A stretch of DNA of 64,000 bases from positions 22,697,450-22,761,449 of the forward strand of contig OZ026598.1 in NCBI GenBank assembly GCA_964020085.1. The letters run 5' to 3'. Source of the stretch: Micromussa lordhowensis. Taxonomy: Eukaryota > Cnidaria > Anthozoa > Scleractinia > Lobophylliidae. Each line of letters starts with the position of its first letter. The first letter of the stretch is position 1. Below are positions 32,647 to 44,900 of the stretch, one piece after another. A program made the position numbers and the translations under genes. The notes beneath the pieces were generated by a model. The model did not search any database. It saw only the letters and a program-made list of their open reading frames with translations, and had not been told where the DNA came from.

Positions 32647-35410
32647 AACAGACCCGAATGTTGCTCCCACAGTTATGCCGCCACGTCGTGTACCAGTTGC
32701 GTTTAAAGAGAAACTGAAGAATGAACTTGATCGATTGACTCAGAGGAAAGTGATCAGCCCTATTCAAGAACCTACAGACTGGGTTTCAAGCATGATTGCA
32801 GCCAAGAAGCCAGATGGGAACATTCGTTTGTGTATTGATCCCCATTACCTAAACCCAGCTTTGAAAAGAAGCCATTACCCTCTCCCGATCATTGAAGAGA
32901 TCCTACCCGAACTCTCAAAGGCGAAGGTGTTCAGCAAAGTTGACTTGAAGGAAGGTTTTCTTCAAGTTGAATTAGACGAAGAATCCAGTCACCTAACTGT
33001 CTTTCAGACACCCTGGGGGAGGTATCGCTTTCACAGAATGCCGTTTGGAATCACCCCAGCTCCAGAAATTTTTCAGATGAAACTTGACCAAAACTTGGAA
33101 GGACTGAAAGGAGTCTTCAAAATTGCTGATGATATACTGATTACCTGTCAAGGAGAAACAGAGCGTGAGGCAGATGAAGACCACGACAGAAACCTTAAGT
33201 CCCTCCTAGATCGATGCAGGGAGCGGAACATCAAGCTTAACAAGAAGAAGTTTACATTCAAGTGCGACGATGTGCAATTCATTCGACATCGCCTAACAAA
33301 GGAAGGTCTAAAGCCTGATCCTGCTAAAGTGAAAGCAATTCTCAGTATGAAGAAGCCTGACGATATAGCCGCGGTGCAAAGGCTGATGGGTATGGTCAAG
33401 TACCTCTCAAAATTCCTTGGTGACCTCTCGCAGATTTGTGAACCTATCAGGCGTCTAACCCATAAAGATGAGCCATGGGTTTGGACAAAAGAACAGGATG
33501 CTGCCTTTGACAAGATCAAGGAAGCAGTTACCTCTGCCCCAGTCCTCAAGTGCTTTGACTCTAGCAAGCCCACAGAAGGAAGTGGAGATGCTTCTTCACA
33601 AGGACTTGGTTTTGTACTCACACAGGAAGACCACCCCATCACCTATGCAAGCCGGGCTCTGACACAGGCCGAGCAGCGTTACGCACAAATTGAAAAGGAG
33701 CTCTTGGCTCTAGTGTTTGGCTTAGAGCACAACCACCAGTACGTTTATGGCAGGAAAGTTATTCTTTATACAGATCACATGCCCTTGGTCTCCATCTCAA
33801 GTAAGCCATTGGCAGCTGCACCAAAACGTCTACAGAGACTTCTCCTTCGTTTACAGCAGTATGACGCAGAAATCAGATACAGGCCTGGAAGAGAGATGTA
33901 CCTCGCCGATACCCTTTCAAGAGCCTATCTCAGCCAAAGTCTTACTGACACACAGAGATCAGAGGCCGAGAAAGAAGTAGAAAGTATTCATGCAGTAGAC
34001 TACCTAGCTATCTCCGAGCAGCAGCTGAGTGAAATCAAGCAAGAAACGGCTAAAGATCCAATGCTCCAGACCCTCAAAAACGTGATCTTAAGGGGATGGC
34101 CTGAAAACAGCAGCTCAGTACCAAAGGAAGTCTCCGAGTATTTCAATGTCAGAGACGAACTTGCCGTACAAGACGGAATCATCTGTAAAGGCCAAAGATG
34201 TGTTATCCCTAAGACCTTGAGACAAAAGGTTAAAGAGAAGATCCACCGTGCTCACATTGGAATACAAGGATGCCTAAGAAGAGCATGTGAGGTCGTTTAC
34301 TGGCCTTCTATGAATCAAGAAATCACTGATTACATTGAACACTGTGATACATGCAACATGTATACCAGCCACCCTCAGCAAGAGCCTCTTATAGTGCATG
34401 ATGTGCCTGAACGCCCATGGCAGAAAGTTGGTTGTGACATATTCACCTTGGATGAGAAGGACTATCTATGTACTGTAGATTATTTCTCTGGTTATTTTGA
34501 AATTGACCATCTCGAGAGGAAGACCGCAAGAGCCATTATCACCAGGTTGAAACGGCATTTCTCCAATCATGGTATACCCAACCTGTTCCAGAGCGACAAT
34601 GGTCCACCTTTTGACTCTCAAGAGTTTAGAGATTTTGCAGCAGCTTATGAGTTCGAGTTAGTCACCAGTTCTCCCAACTATCCTCAGAGTAACGGCCGCA
34701 TAGAGAACGCTGTTAAAAACAGCAAAGCAGCTAATGAAGAAATCCAAGCAGGCGGGAACCGACTTTTATTTAGCACTACTCGACTGGAGAAACACCCTGA
34801 CGGAGGTCGTAGGCTGTTCACCTGTGCAAAGACTGGACGAAGGACAAGAACGCTTCTTCCAACAGCAACAAGTCTTCTGAAACCTTCAATAACCCCTGGT
34901 GTGCGAGAGAAACTTCTTAAGAAGAAAGAGTGTCAGACCTATTACTACAACAGAGGAACTCGAGAGCTGTCGCCCTTACGCAAAGGTGATGCTGTAGTAA
35001 TGCTACCTAGTCCCCAAGCACGGAAGTGGAAGAAAGCTCAAGTTGAAGACCAGGTGGATGTGCGGTCATACGCCGTACGAACTGAAGATGGAAGAGTTTT
35101 TTGGAGAAACCGAAGACACCTAAAGAAGTACAATCCACCTCCAGCTACACACACTCCGGAAGTGGAAGTCGGGCCTTCAAAGATCGTGGCTACATCAACA
35201 CCACCATCAGAAGGAGTGGTAAGGGAATCTGAGGAGCCACCCATGCAACCTCCCCAAGAAGTGTCAGCAGATCTCCCTACTCCACCTTTGAGTCCCACAG
35301 TACCAGCACCAGCACCTGTAGAAAACCCACCTGCAGGAGTAGACGTAGCAACTAGAAGCAGACGTCAGATTAAGTTACCTGCTCATTTCAAGGACTTTAA
35401 GATGACCTAG
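32615..35410 (+). pseudogene. Ty3/gypsy pol ORF: RT, RNase H, integrase (with lesions)
   Basis: 931 open codons, beginning at TTG just past an in-frame TAG (32612-32614), so the first codon is not a real start. In order: RT (SKVDLKEGFLQVEL, and IADDILIT in place of the commoner F/YxDD), RNase H (GDASSQGLG, LYTDHMPL), HHCC zinc-binding module (HRAHIGIQGC...HCDTC), and integrase core (GCDIFTLDEK, QSDNGPPFD). Between about 34733 and 34835 the expected residues lie in a different frame (the DWRNT-like segment), so two compensating frameshifts disrupt the integrase after the catalytic Asp. The C-terminal tail is Pro-rich. Confidence 0.87.
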
Positions 35411-35607
35411 CTTTACTAAGAGACATTGATCTTTGCACTATGTTTTTATGGCAACTCAGGAACTTTGAACTTTGGCGCATTTCGCTGACACTTTTTGGGT
35501 TCATAGTTTGTTAATGCATTGTTGTGTTTATTACTTAGAAGGAAATTTTCAAGACCATTACTTGTATCTTTGTTTTTTAGTTTAAGTGTTCTTTTATTTT
35601 TGTTCAC

Positions 35608-35618
35608 AAAAGGAAGGG
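35608..35618 (+). promoter_or_regulatory. Polypurine tract of the gypsy element
   Basis: AAAAGGAAGGG directly before the right LTR; the usual primer for plus-strand DNA synthesis. Confidence 0.75.
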
Positions 35619-35773
35619 TGTAACGTCACGTGATAGTTGTTGTCCAGTAGGAAACCAGATGGCATGTGCTCGGCATGTTGTGCAAAAGGGTCTTCAGTGC
35701 ACGGACTCATGAGATTAAAGTATCGTTTACAATTAGACACGTTTTGGTTGCTGTATAAAGCGAAAACGTTACA
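35619..35773 (+). repeat. Ty3/gypsy 3' LTR
   Basis: 155 bp, TGTAACGTCACGTG...AAAACGTTACA, followed by the target duplicate GGCAA. Confidence 0.93.
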
Positions 35774-35943
35774 GGCAAGAGGTAAAGAAACCCTCGCACC
35801 ATCTTCCGGATTGGCTATGAAGCCTGGCACACCTGGACCTGCTGCATCTCCCAACCACATGTATTTTCGAGCATCTCTTTCTATCAAATTGCCTTCCCGG
35901 TCCAGGTGAACATCACGATTCAAGACATAGGCATCGCCGTCTG
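35774..35943 (-). pseudogene. ATPase-like gene: upstream half of the exon split by the gypsy element
   Basis: Acceptor TAATTTCAG, then a phase-1 entry encoding GDAYVLNRDVHLDREGN, RKYMWLGDAAGPG and GFIANPEDGARVSLPL. The frame is open up to the gypsy insertion site. After removing the element and one GGCAA copy, the frame continues without shift into 31032 and below. Directly upstream, exon 37981-37810 ends in the matching phase 1. Confidence 0.65.
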
Positions 35944-37809
35944 AAATTACAGAAGGTAGTATTGTTAAAAGTGTGGTTTGGGTTGGCATGGTTCCCAGCG
36001 ATGTGTGAGAACTGTTCTTTATTTACCTTCTACTGATATTTAGCAATTATTCGCCAAAGGCTAAGTGAATATTGTGGAATACTCCCCAAGACGACTCATT
36101 GGACTCATCGGTTCAATAATCTGCACTGGGCTGCACTTTTGAGGTCATTTTGACGTCATCGGTTCAATAATCTTACTTGGGCTGCACTTTTGACGTCAAT
36201 TGTTCAATATGACATAGATAAATTCAAATTTCTTCAACAGCAGCTGGTTATGGTGAATTATGTGTGCGGTTTTAACCAATCAGAAACGGGAAAATATTTT
36301 AAATGAATAATAATTGATACCGGCGGTGTGCATGACTTAGAAGTTGCATTTTTTTTTCGGTAATTCTACCTGACTTAATGACATATGCAGCAAAGATCCA
36401 TCAAACCGGCCTATATATGCTGTGTTAAACACACATGACTAAAGATATGATTCTTCAACTTACATATGTGTCGATAGTAATGAATCCGGCCAGAATCGCC
36501 TCGAGTGACTTTAAATCCTAGAAATGCTATACGCCTTATCTTTAAAACGAATTCGGTGACCCCTATTTTTTACGTTTTTGAGCTAATCTTATCATTGGGC
36601 AATTCCAGAAAATATCCATACCCAACCACCGATGGCTTCCTTGTTTTAACCCCCCCTTGCCTTCGGAAATTCCAAAATGCATTACCCCCCATGCCCTCAG
36701 AATTCCATAATCGTGAACCCCCCCTCCCCTTCAGAATTTCCGGGTTTTTTTGGAAGTGCATTTTCGACTTAGCAACAGCTCTATGAACAAATGAACATGA
36801 ATTTATGCCTCCTCAAGGCTGTAATCTAGCGGTGCCAGGTGACAAGCTTTATTCCTCAGCGACAAGACAACTACCGCCAGTGGCCAGGCTGTGCAAACTT
36901 CTTTTTGAGTCTGAATTTGGCTATAAAAATAAACACCACTTACGGAAATTTTACTCCTCTTTGTTTTCTTGTGGTGTTTTGACGTTTACAAAGCAAAATA
37001 GCTCAAAATCAGACTGTTAAAACCTTTTGACGGGCAAATACCGTCAAGTCTTCGTTGCGTTCCATTTATATGTCATGTAGTGTGCACGAAAAGTGTTCTC
37101 AACCTGTATGCCTCATGTAGTGTACATGAATGCTTAAAAATCTCGCAGGCATCTTGGAAGTGAGGGCCTAGTGCGAGTTTATTACTGTTCCTCAGACGGG
37201 AGTGACAATTAGCAAGCGGACCTCGCAAGTGGCAAGATACATTTCAGATTTTATTCATGTGACAAGAAATTAATCAAGGTACATGCCAATGTTTAACCCA
37301 CATTTTACTGTTTACTCCTATAAGTTATGAGCATGAATAAACATGTATCTGATCTATCGATGCTTGTCTTCATACAAAATAACGTCCTGAAAGTTTAAAG
37401 TCTTAGCGTTCATTACATTAAAATACTGAAGAGTCGAACGTTTAATTCACTGATGAATAAAAAAAACTGCCAAGTTGTTCGAAAGCAACGATCCCGGGAT
37501 CAGGGCATTTGACCACTTTGTTCGTTCACACCCCGGGACATTTAGGCAGCTTATGTGTCCAAGTCAGGGAAATTGCCCATGACTGATGCATTACTCTGCG
37601 CAGGGGCATTGATACAAAAAAAGCAAGGACAAGCAAACAAACACTTGTTCCGCAATGAAATGGCCACTTTTTAGGGAGAAAGTCCATTTACGTTTTTATA
37701 ACTAATAGTTATATTATCTAATTACCGTGCGGCGTTGTGTTGATATCGTACTCACTACACATAAAAAATCTCACTGATAAAGGAATATCTAAACTGTATA
37801 AAGGCATAC
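35944..37809. other. Intron with dispersed repeats
   Basis: 36110-36303 is a reverse-orientation relative of the repeat at 26215-26440. 36408-36532 is a reverse-orientation relative of 12243-12372. 36600-36770 is an unusually C-rich run of GGAAATTCC/CAGAATTCC words that looks like another dispersed repeat. No exon recognised. Confidence 0.55.
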
Positions 37810-38190
37810 CTGGCTGAAGTCCACAACACGATGCAGCTTCGTATTTGTATGCGCGACCCTCTCGCTGTGCTTTCTGCTTGAATTCAAAGGTGATTTCAAA
37901 AATGTGGTCTTCGAACATGGTCTTAAACTCCTTGCGAGTGAGAAGGCGGTCTGTGTGTCTTCATTTGAATAGTAGCAAAGCCTGTACAGGAAAAAAGACT
38001 TCTCTTAGCGTTCTGCACTGATCATGACTCCCAGTCGTTTGTCAGGGTAATGAATTAAATAAAAGTGCGGATCTAGAGACTGAAAAATAATGTAACGAAA
38101 CCTTGATACGTAATACTGTACTAACCTGGGCTTTGGATCGCCTTGAATGTAAACGTTGGCAACATATCCACTCTTTTTCCCGGTCTGAAT
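37810..38190 (-). pseudogene. ATPase-like gene: upstream exons with a frameshift
   Basis: Exon 38190-38126 (acceptor TCTGGCAG, donor CAG/GTTAGT, leaving phase 2) encodes IQTGKKSGYVANVYIQGDPK. Exon 37981-37810 begins in phase (LCYYSNEDTQTAF), but its second half makes sense only in a different frame (LLTRKEFKTMFEDHIFEITF...CCGLQP), ending at a GTATGCC donor in phase 1. A one- or two-base indel within about 37925-37945 explains this. Confidence 0.5.
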
Positions 38191-39884
38191 CTGCCAGAAA
38201 GGCTCGAAATAAAAGTTTCATAATACAATGAACTTTTCTTCTTCGTAATATCCCAAGCAGTTATCCTTTATCTTGAGATCCGGCATGGTGACTGAATGGC
38301 AAGAGAAACCCGGTTTGGGACTTTATACATCCGCGCAAGATCCCATCAAGTGAAAATTACACCTGTGGTCGGCGTTCTTTCTTTAATTTTCACAGCAGGG
38401 AGAAAAATACCAAAAAACCGCCTGATAAGCTTATGCAAGTGCACTAGAACCTCCTGTTGTGACCACCTCGCCTCAGCGACCAGTTTTGCAAAATACAGAA
38501 GGTTTCTAAGTCAAACCAGTATATTTGCTATAATTAGAACCTCTTTAAAGCGAAGGCAACCAGTTCTAGAGCTAAAAGTTGGACATTTTCTGGACCACTT
38601 GGCAGATAACAGATCGGAAATTAATTTGAATAATGAGGTGTTGTAGTGTAATCGCATTATTGGGTAGTACAAAATTTATCCCTGGGAAGTACTCGAGTTT
38701 TTCTCGAAATTACTGAATTTTTCAAATGAAAAAAACATTTTAAAAATTAAAATGCAAAACATTGTACTCCATCGGTGTTCAATCATTGCCATTTCATTTC
38801 GATTGACTCTTCTCTCGACAACAATCAACAGTTTAAGGAAACTACAATATACAAATGGAAGTACTGTGTTGGGTGCGAAGTTTGACCAAGTATCTTCAAA
38901 GTTCACTTAAGCGACGAGCTCCTGTAAGCGACCATGTAATGCCTGAAACTTTGGGTGGTCACTTACCAGAGATTCAACAGTACATACGAGACGTCTGTCT
39001 ACCCCAGATCTGGACTTTGGATTAACCTGATTGGTATTAAAACAAAAGAGCATTTAAGCCCACCCTTCGCATGGGATGCGCGATTGGATATCTGACTTCC
39101 GGTTATATTTCCAACAGGAAGCCTGGCGCCGTGATGGTTACTTTTAGCTTGGACTTTGTATCGCGGAAACTGTAATCTTAAGCGGCTATAACCTCCTCTC
39201 CTCAACATTTTATTCAGAGAGGACGGAATGACTCAGGAAGATTCGCTGCTTGAAGGAAATTTTACCGATGCTTGCTGCGTGATTTGGCAAGAGAGAAGAA
39301 CACCTACAGTTTGTGAGGAGTCCTCCAGAATATATTTGTTGTACATGTAATATTTCTTCCCCTGTTTTTCAGGATATTATCACTTCCATCAAACAAATGA
39401 TTCTGATGGTCCACATGACGGAAACAGGGACATTTAAAATTGCTTTCCCCCCTCTGCCTGGAAAGTAAACAAGTACATTAGACTTTGTCACTTAGCCAGC
39501 CCCATGAATTTCCGGCGAAATCTGATTGGCTCAAGACATATTTTCAAGATAACATCTTCAGGCGTGTCAGGCGACGCATGCGGTTAGTGGCCCCAGCTGT
39601 TAAATTGTTGATTATTATTTTTTTAAAAAATGCAGTTAATTGCTCTTCAGAGGATACCGATGATAAGTGTTAACAAAAGAAACCACGTTATCAGATGGAA
39701 AAGCGTCATTAAATAGCAACATGCATGTTAGCTGTTAGCTACTTAAATTTTGCAAAATTTCCTGAGCGAGCATGTCCCCCAAACCCCCCCCCCTGACATT
39801 GTTAAAACTGATACAGTGAACGGGTCATTCTAAAATATGTCAATGTTGCGATCTTCCTTAATTGCTTCTTGTCATGCCCGGGGG
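38191..39884. other. No gene recognised
   Basis: Contains ORF-like shadows at 38296-38646 and 38676-38906 without family resemblance. CGACCA/GGTCAC words near 38460-38600 and 38910-38960 suggest fragments of a MITE also seen near 540-650. Confidence 0.4.
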
Positions 39885-40095
39885 TGGGGAGGTACTCCCT
39901 ATAATGGCCTATACGGAGAGGCTCTGCCCGAAAGGGGTACCTTTTTAGGCTTCAGGTATAAAAAAGGTAGGGATTTCACAAGTTGAGGTATATAAAAGGG
40001 TAGCGAAATCGGTCATTTAGGTATTTAAAAGGGCCTTTAATTATAATTTTTCGAATAGAATAAAATTTTGTTCAGTACCCCCCCCCCCCCCAGGT
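39885..40095. repeat. Dispersed GGGAGGTACTCCC-type repeat
   Basis: Starts at GGGGAGGTACTCCC, continues with GGCTCTGCCCGAAAGGGGTACC and a GGTATAAAAAAGGTAGGGATTTCAC segment, and ends in a poly-C run (40079-40092). I recall a family of this form as common in anthozoan genomes; this is recall, not a search. Confidence 0.5.
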
Positions 40096-40229
40096 TGTCA
40101 TGTCGGTGTCTCGAAACGTCTATCACGTAGTATCTGCCTATTGTTTGTTAAACTGCGACTCCGTCTTATACTTTCGCAGCATCCTTGAGAGCTGCAAAAA
40201 CGTTGGAATGTTGAAACAATTACAACACC

Positions 40230-41419
40230 ACTTCCTCGTTCAGCGTTTGAAACACTGTAAACACCCTGTAGACCATGTACGACAGTTTGACACCCTGTAA
40301 CACATTGTAACATAAACACCGTGAAATACCTTGTAATACCGAGTCACACATTTTAATACCGTGTAACACCATGTAACACAGTGCAATACCGTCCACCACT
40401 ATGTAACAATAAACAATGTAATACAATGTAACACCAGTGTAACAGTTTGAAACAGCCTGTAGTACCATTAGCCGCTTTTTACACCGTGTAACATTTGCGT
40501 AACACGGTGTAGCACAGTGAAACAGCGTGTAGCACTGCGTAACACCGTGTAACACCATGTAACAACGTCTAACACCCTCTAACACCGCGTAACAGCCTGT
40601 AACACCGTGTAACAGCCTGTAACACCCTGTAACAGCGTGTAACATTGTGTAACACTGTGTAACACCGTGTAACATTGTGTAACACCGTGTAACACCCTGT
40701 AGCAGCGTGTAACACCGTGTAACACCCTGTAACAGCGTGTAACAGCGTGTAACACCATGTAACACCCTGTAACACCGTGTAACATTGTGTAACACCGTAT
40801 AACATTGTGTAACACTGTGTAACATTGTGTAACACCCTGTAACACCGTGTAACAGCCTGTAACATTGTGTAACACCCTGTAACAGCGTGCAACACCGTGT
40901 AACACCCTGTAACACCCTGTAACATTGTGTAACATTGTGTAACTCCGTGTAACACCCTGTAACATTGTGTAACACTCTGTAACACCGTGTAACATTGTGT
41001 AACACCGTGTAACACCCTGTAACAGCGTGTAACATTGTGTAACACCGTGTAACACTCTGTAACATTGTGTAACATTCTGTAACACCGTGTAACACTCTGT
41101 AACACCGTGTAACATTGTGTAACACCGTGTAACAGCCTGTACCACCCTGTAACAGCGTGTAACATTGTGTAACTCCGTGTAACACCCTGTAACATTGTGT
41201 AACACTCTGTAACACCGTGTAACATTGTGTAACACCGTGTAACACCCTGTAACAGCGTGTAACATTGTGTAACTCCGTGTAACACCCTGTAACATTGTGT
41301 AACACTCTGTAACACCGTGTAACATTGTGTAACACCGTGTAACACCCTGTAACAGCGTGTAACATTGTGTAACACCGTGTAACACGCTGTAACATTGTGT
41401 AACACTCTGTAACACCGTG
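40230..41419. repeat. 10-bp minisatellite, left arm
   Basis: Tandem 10-mers of the form AACACCGTGT, with variants CCCTG, TTGTG, CTCTG, GCGTG and CCATG in the variable half. Register is strict from about 40560 and degenerates leftward to about 40230. A 100-bp higher-order unit occurs identically at 40931-41030, 41161-41260 and 41261-41360. The plus strand has TAA every 10 bases; the minus strand has no stop in any frame, so three overlapping long minus frames exist (motifs LHNVTRCYRV) that are by-products. Confidence 0.93.
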
Positions 41420-41780
41420 TGTTGAAGAAAACCACAAACAAAATTGTACACTGAAGATGTTTATTCTGTTACACGTCCTTCCGCCGGTCGGTACAGCTGA
41501 AAATTACAAAATACAGAAAGCTCGCGACTAGAACCCGAAACAAATATAAAGTTACAAAGGAAAACAACCCAAATGGGCGACGACTTACATATTTTTGGGC
41601 ATCTCCAGGCCTAATCAAGACGTCAACATCGATAAAGTAAAAGGCGACGGAACAAGCAATTTTTTCGCCCACACACATAACACAACGCACATCAAACTCC
41701 CGAAAGCACATGGTCGCAAAATCACGTGACCCGCACAAGGGGGGTACAGAGGGGCATGGTAAGGCAAACTGTCCCTAACA
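41420..41780 (-). repeat. BEL/Pao 3' LTR (element 2)
   Basis: 361 bp. Against the other LTR: A/G near 41438, TT/AC near 41658 and T/C near 41757. Downstream LTR for the minus-strand element. Confidence 0.94.
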
Positions 41781-41931
41781 TCCCGGCCCCTTAAACGCGA
41801 AAAGGTAAGCACCGAGCGTTTACCGAGAATTACACAGTTCAGTGTCTTAACGATTGACAGTCCAATATTCTAGTAACTATTCCTGCTTAAGACAAGTCCG
41901 GTATATAGTGTATCGCACAACGCATACAAGT

Positions 41932-44900
41932 TCACATCTCGCCACCTGAAGACTCCAAAAGGCACAACTTGGTTACAGGCCTGGTCAGGGTCGACCAGCT
42001 GGTCTTCACTCGGGCCGCTCTGACTAATCCGTCCTTTCCGGGGAAAGTCTGAATGATTCGTCCCATAGGCCAATTCTTCCGGGGGGTGTTCTCATCCCTG
42101 ATCAGGACCACATCTCCATTCTGCAAATTTCTCTTTGGCCGCAACCACTTTTGACGCAACTGCAAAGTGGGTAAATACTCACGAACCCAGCGCTTCCAAA
42201 ACTGGTCAGAGAGGAACTGAACATGTCTCCAACGCCTTCCATAGATATCACTCTGGTCAAACCGGCCGGGGAGCAGATGAGGTCCTCCACGAAGAAGTAG
42301 TAAATGATTTGGTGTCAGGGGGGTTTCATCATTCGGGTCATCAGATAAAACTGTCAACGGTCTTCCATTTACGATCGACTCCACCTCGCAGAATAGCGTG
42401 GACAAGCGTTCATCATCTACGATCTGTTCCCTGAGGATGGCATTCAGCACCTTTCTAACCGTTCTGATCTGTCTTTCCCATATCCCGCCCATATGGGAGG
42501 CTGCCGGGGGATTAAACTCCCACTTGATCTCTTTCTGCAGAAAATGTGCTTTCGCCTTGCTATCATCTTTCCAGCTCAGCATTGCCTCGCGCAATTCCCT
42601 TTCTCCTCCAACGAAATTAGTGCCGTTGTCCGATCTAACCTTCCCTGGTACGCCTCTCCTGGCACAAAATCTCACGAAAGCATTGATGAATGAATCAGCT
42701 TCAAGACTGTCAAGCTTTTCTATGTGTATAGCTCGCATAGTAAGGCAAGTGAATAAGCAGCCATAACGTTTCAGTTGGCTCCGGCCCCTCTTCACCACAA
42801 AAGGGCCGAAACAGTCTACACCAACATAGAAAAATGGGGGGTTGTCTGGCGTTACTCTTTCGGCAGGTAGATCTGCCATCTGCTGAACTTCTGGCTTTCC
42901 TTTGAGCCTCTTACACAGTACGCACTCCTTTAGAACCCGTTTCACCAGTGGTCTAGCCCCTACGATCCAAAACTTCTGCCTGATGAGGGAGAGTACGTAC
43001 TCTTTACCAGAATGCCCGCTCTGAAACTCATGGGCTCGTCTCGCAACAAGCCTTGAAACGTGATGATTCCATGGCAAAATAATGGGATGCTGAGCTTTCT
43101 CGGGCAGGGGTGCATTTTTCAGACGGCCTCCTACTCGGAGTATCCCTTCTTCATCCAGAAACGGTTCCAGAATATAGATCGGGCTCTTCTTCACAACAGG
43201 CTTTCTTGATTTAAGAGCCTCCACTTCTCCTTTGAAGTGTCTGTGCTGAACAGACTTAACAATAGCTGTTTCTGCAGCTTGCAGCTCTAGTGGGTCTAGA
43301 GGATCAGCGATTACTGAAGGTGGCCTTTCCTTACTTCTTGTCTTCGCTCTCAGCCAATCCCTGCAGCGAAGCAGCCAAGCCACACTCCTCTTCAGACGAT
43401 GCCAGCAAGAGTAACTCTCTATACAACGGATCATGGGGTCTTCTGATTCTTGTTCTTTATCCGCTCTGGGCATGCCGTGTTTCCCCCTATCCCCAGCATC
43501 ATGCTGCACATTTGAAACGCAACACTTGACTTGTTTCTTCACTTCCTGATCTTCACAAGCAATTTCTGGCACAGCTGGATTGGTGGGCCAGGCAGTCTCA
43601 TCTTGCCAAAGGAATTCTGGACCTCGCTTCCAACGATCACTGGAAATCATATCAAACCCGTTCAAACCTCTGGAGACATCATCAGCGGGGTTTTCCTTTG
43701 TGCCAACCTTCCTCCACTGTCTTGGCTTTGACCCATCATGAATGACAGACAACCGGTTCGCCACAAAGGTTTGGAACCTCTTACTGCAACTGTAGATGTA
43801 CTGAAGAACAATCATACTGTCTGTCCAGAATACGGAGTCTTGAATCTCCAAAGAGAGTTCACGGGACAGCATTCGATCCATTCTGACGGCAATCACAGCA
43901 GCAGAAAGTTCAAGCCTTGGTATGGTCATCTGCCTAATCGGGGCCAATCTGGACTTCCCCAACAACAAGGAGCAGTGAACCTTTCCCTCTGCGTTCACTG
44001 CACGGAGATAGGAAACAGAGCCGTAGGCTGACACAGAAGCATCACAGAAATGATGTAGTTCACATTTCACCGGCGTTCCGAAACTGGCAGGCACCAAACA
44101 ACGCTCAACCTTAAACTGATTCAATAGCGGAAGCTCCTCCAACCACTTACTCCACCGCACCTGATTCTCTGGGCTCAGTGGATCGTCCCATTCCTTGCCG
44201 GACTTACACTCGTCTTGGAAGATCACCTTGGCACGAAGAACAAACGGGCACACTAGTCCCAGAGGGTCATAAACAGAACTAACTATACTCAGAAGCCCTC
44301 TCCGGGTGAACTCTCTCTGCTTACTCTTGATCTGAATGCCAAATTGATCAGTGTCAGTGTTCCAGTGAATCCCTAAGGCCCTCTCAACAGGCAGAGAACT
44401 GCGGTCAAGGTCGAGGTTCTTGACTCCCTTCGCTCTCTCTTCTACAGGAATAGCTTCCAGTACTCTTCGGTCATTACTGACCCACTTTGTCAGTCGAAAG
44501 CCCACTAGCCCAAGCAACTTGCATAAGCTATGTACGATGTTGATGGCCTCCTCAGTAGTGCCAACAGACTTAAGACAATCATCAGCATAAAAATTCTTCA
44601 GCACAGCTTGGATCGTCTCTTCAGGGAAATCCTTTCTGTGATCATCTGCTACGCGCCTCAAGGCAAAACTAGCGCAACTCGGACTCCACACTCCTCCAAA
44701 CAGATGCACACACATCCTGTAGACTTCTACTTCACCACCAATCTCACCATTCTTCCACCACAGAAAACGCAAGGCATCACAGTGCTTGGGAGACACCCGA
44801 ACCTGATGAAACATTCCTTCGATGTCTCCCATTACAGCCACTTGCTCTTCCCTAAAGCGTAGTAAGACCCCTATGAGATTGTTTGTAAAGTCAGGGCCTT

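Larger units (their letters stand above)
31033..35773 (+). mobile_element. Ty3/gypsy (Mag-like) LTR retrotransposon, full length
   Basis: LTRs at 31033-31186 and 35619-35773 are 154 and 155 bp with TG...CA ends and differ by two substitutions and one indel. The 5-bp target duplication GGCAA flanks both sides (31028-31032 and 35774-35778). A primer-binding-site-like TGGTGTCAGAAAGCGG follows the left LTR directly, and a purine tract AAAAGGAAGGG (35608-35618) precedes the right LTR. Short LTRs, a CCHC-type gag-protease ORF and a pol ORF suggest the Mag lineage. Frameshifts and a stop mark it as inactive although recent. Confidence 0.95.
24506..38190 (-). pseudogene. Decaying ATPase-like gene with modular phase-1 linker exons (multi-exon)
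   Basis: Exons that join in phase on the minus strand are 38190-38126, 37981-37810, 35943-30590 (interrupted by the gypsy element), 28543-28270, 27183-26886, 26111-25971, 25753-25670, 24930-24847 and 24628-24506. The core has a Walker A (GDVNRGKST), a Walker-B-like PFGIEDLDD, a sensor-like LLLAVNWE and SRVLVIPF, an AAA+/SF3-like order. The exon at 27183-26886 adds a helical domain (LPRIIQILKDEGYG, EKEIRRQLNKEYGV). The later exons are Ser/Glu/Gln-rich. Lesions: a frame change in exon 37981-37810, an 8-bp duplication near 30703, and the retrotransposon. The start and last exon are not located. The family name is unknown to me. Confidence 0.5.

Noticed and set aside
36505..36786. 93-codon plus ORF
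   Set aside because: Lies in a C-rich dispersed repeat; both strands are open for the same reason.
40220..41451. Large Cys/Tyr/Val-rich minus-strand ORFs (290-405 codons)
   Set aside because: Three overlapping frames are open at once because the 10-bp monomer has no stop on that strand.
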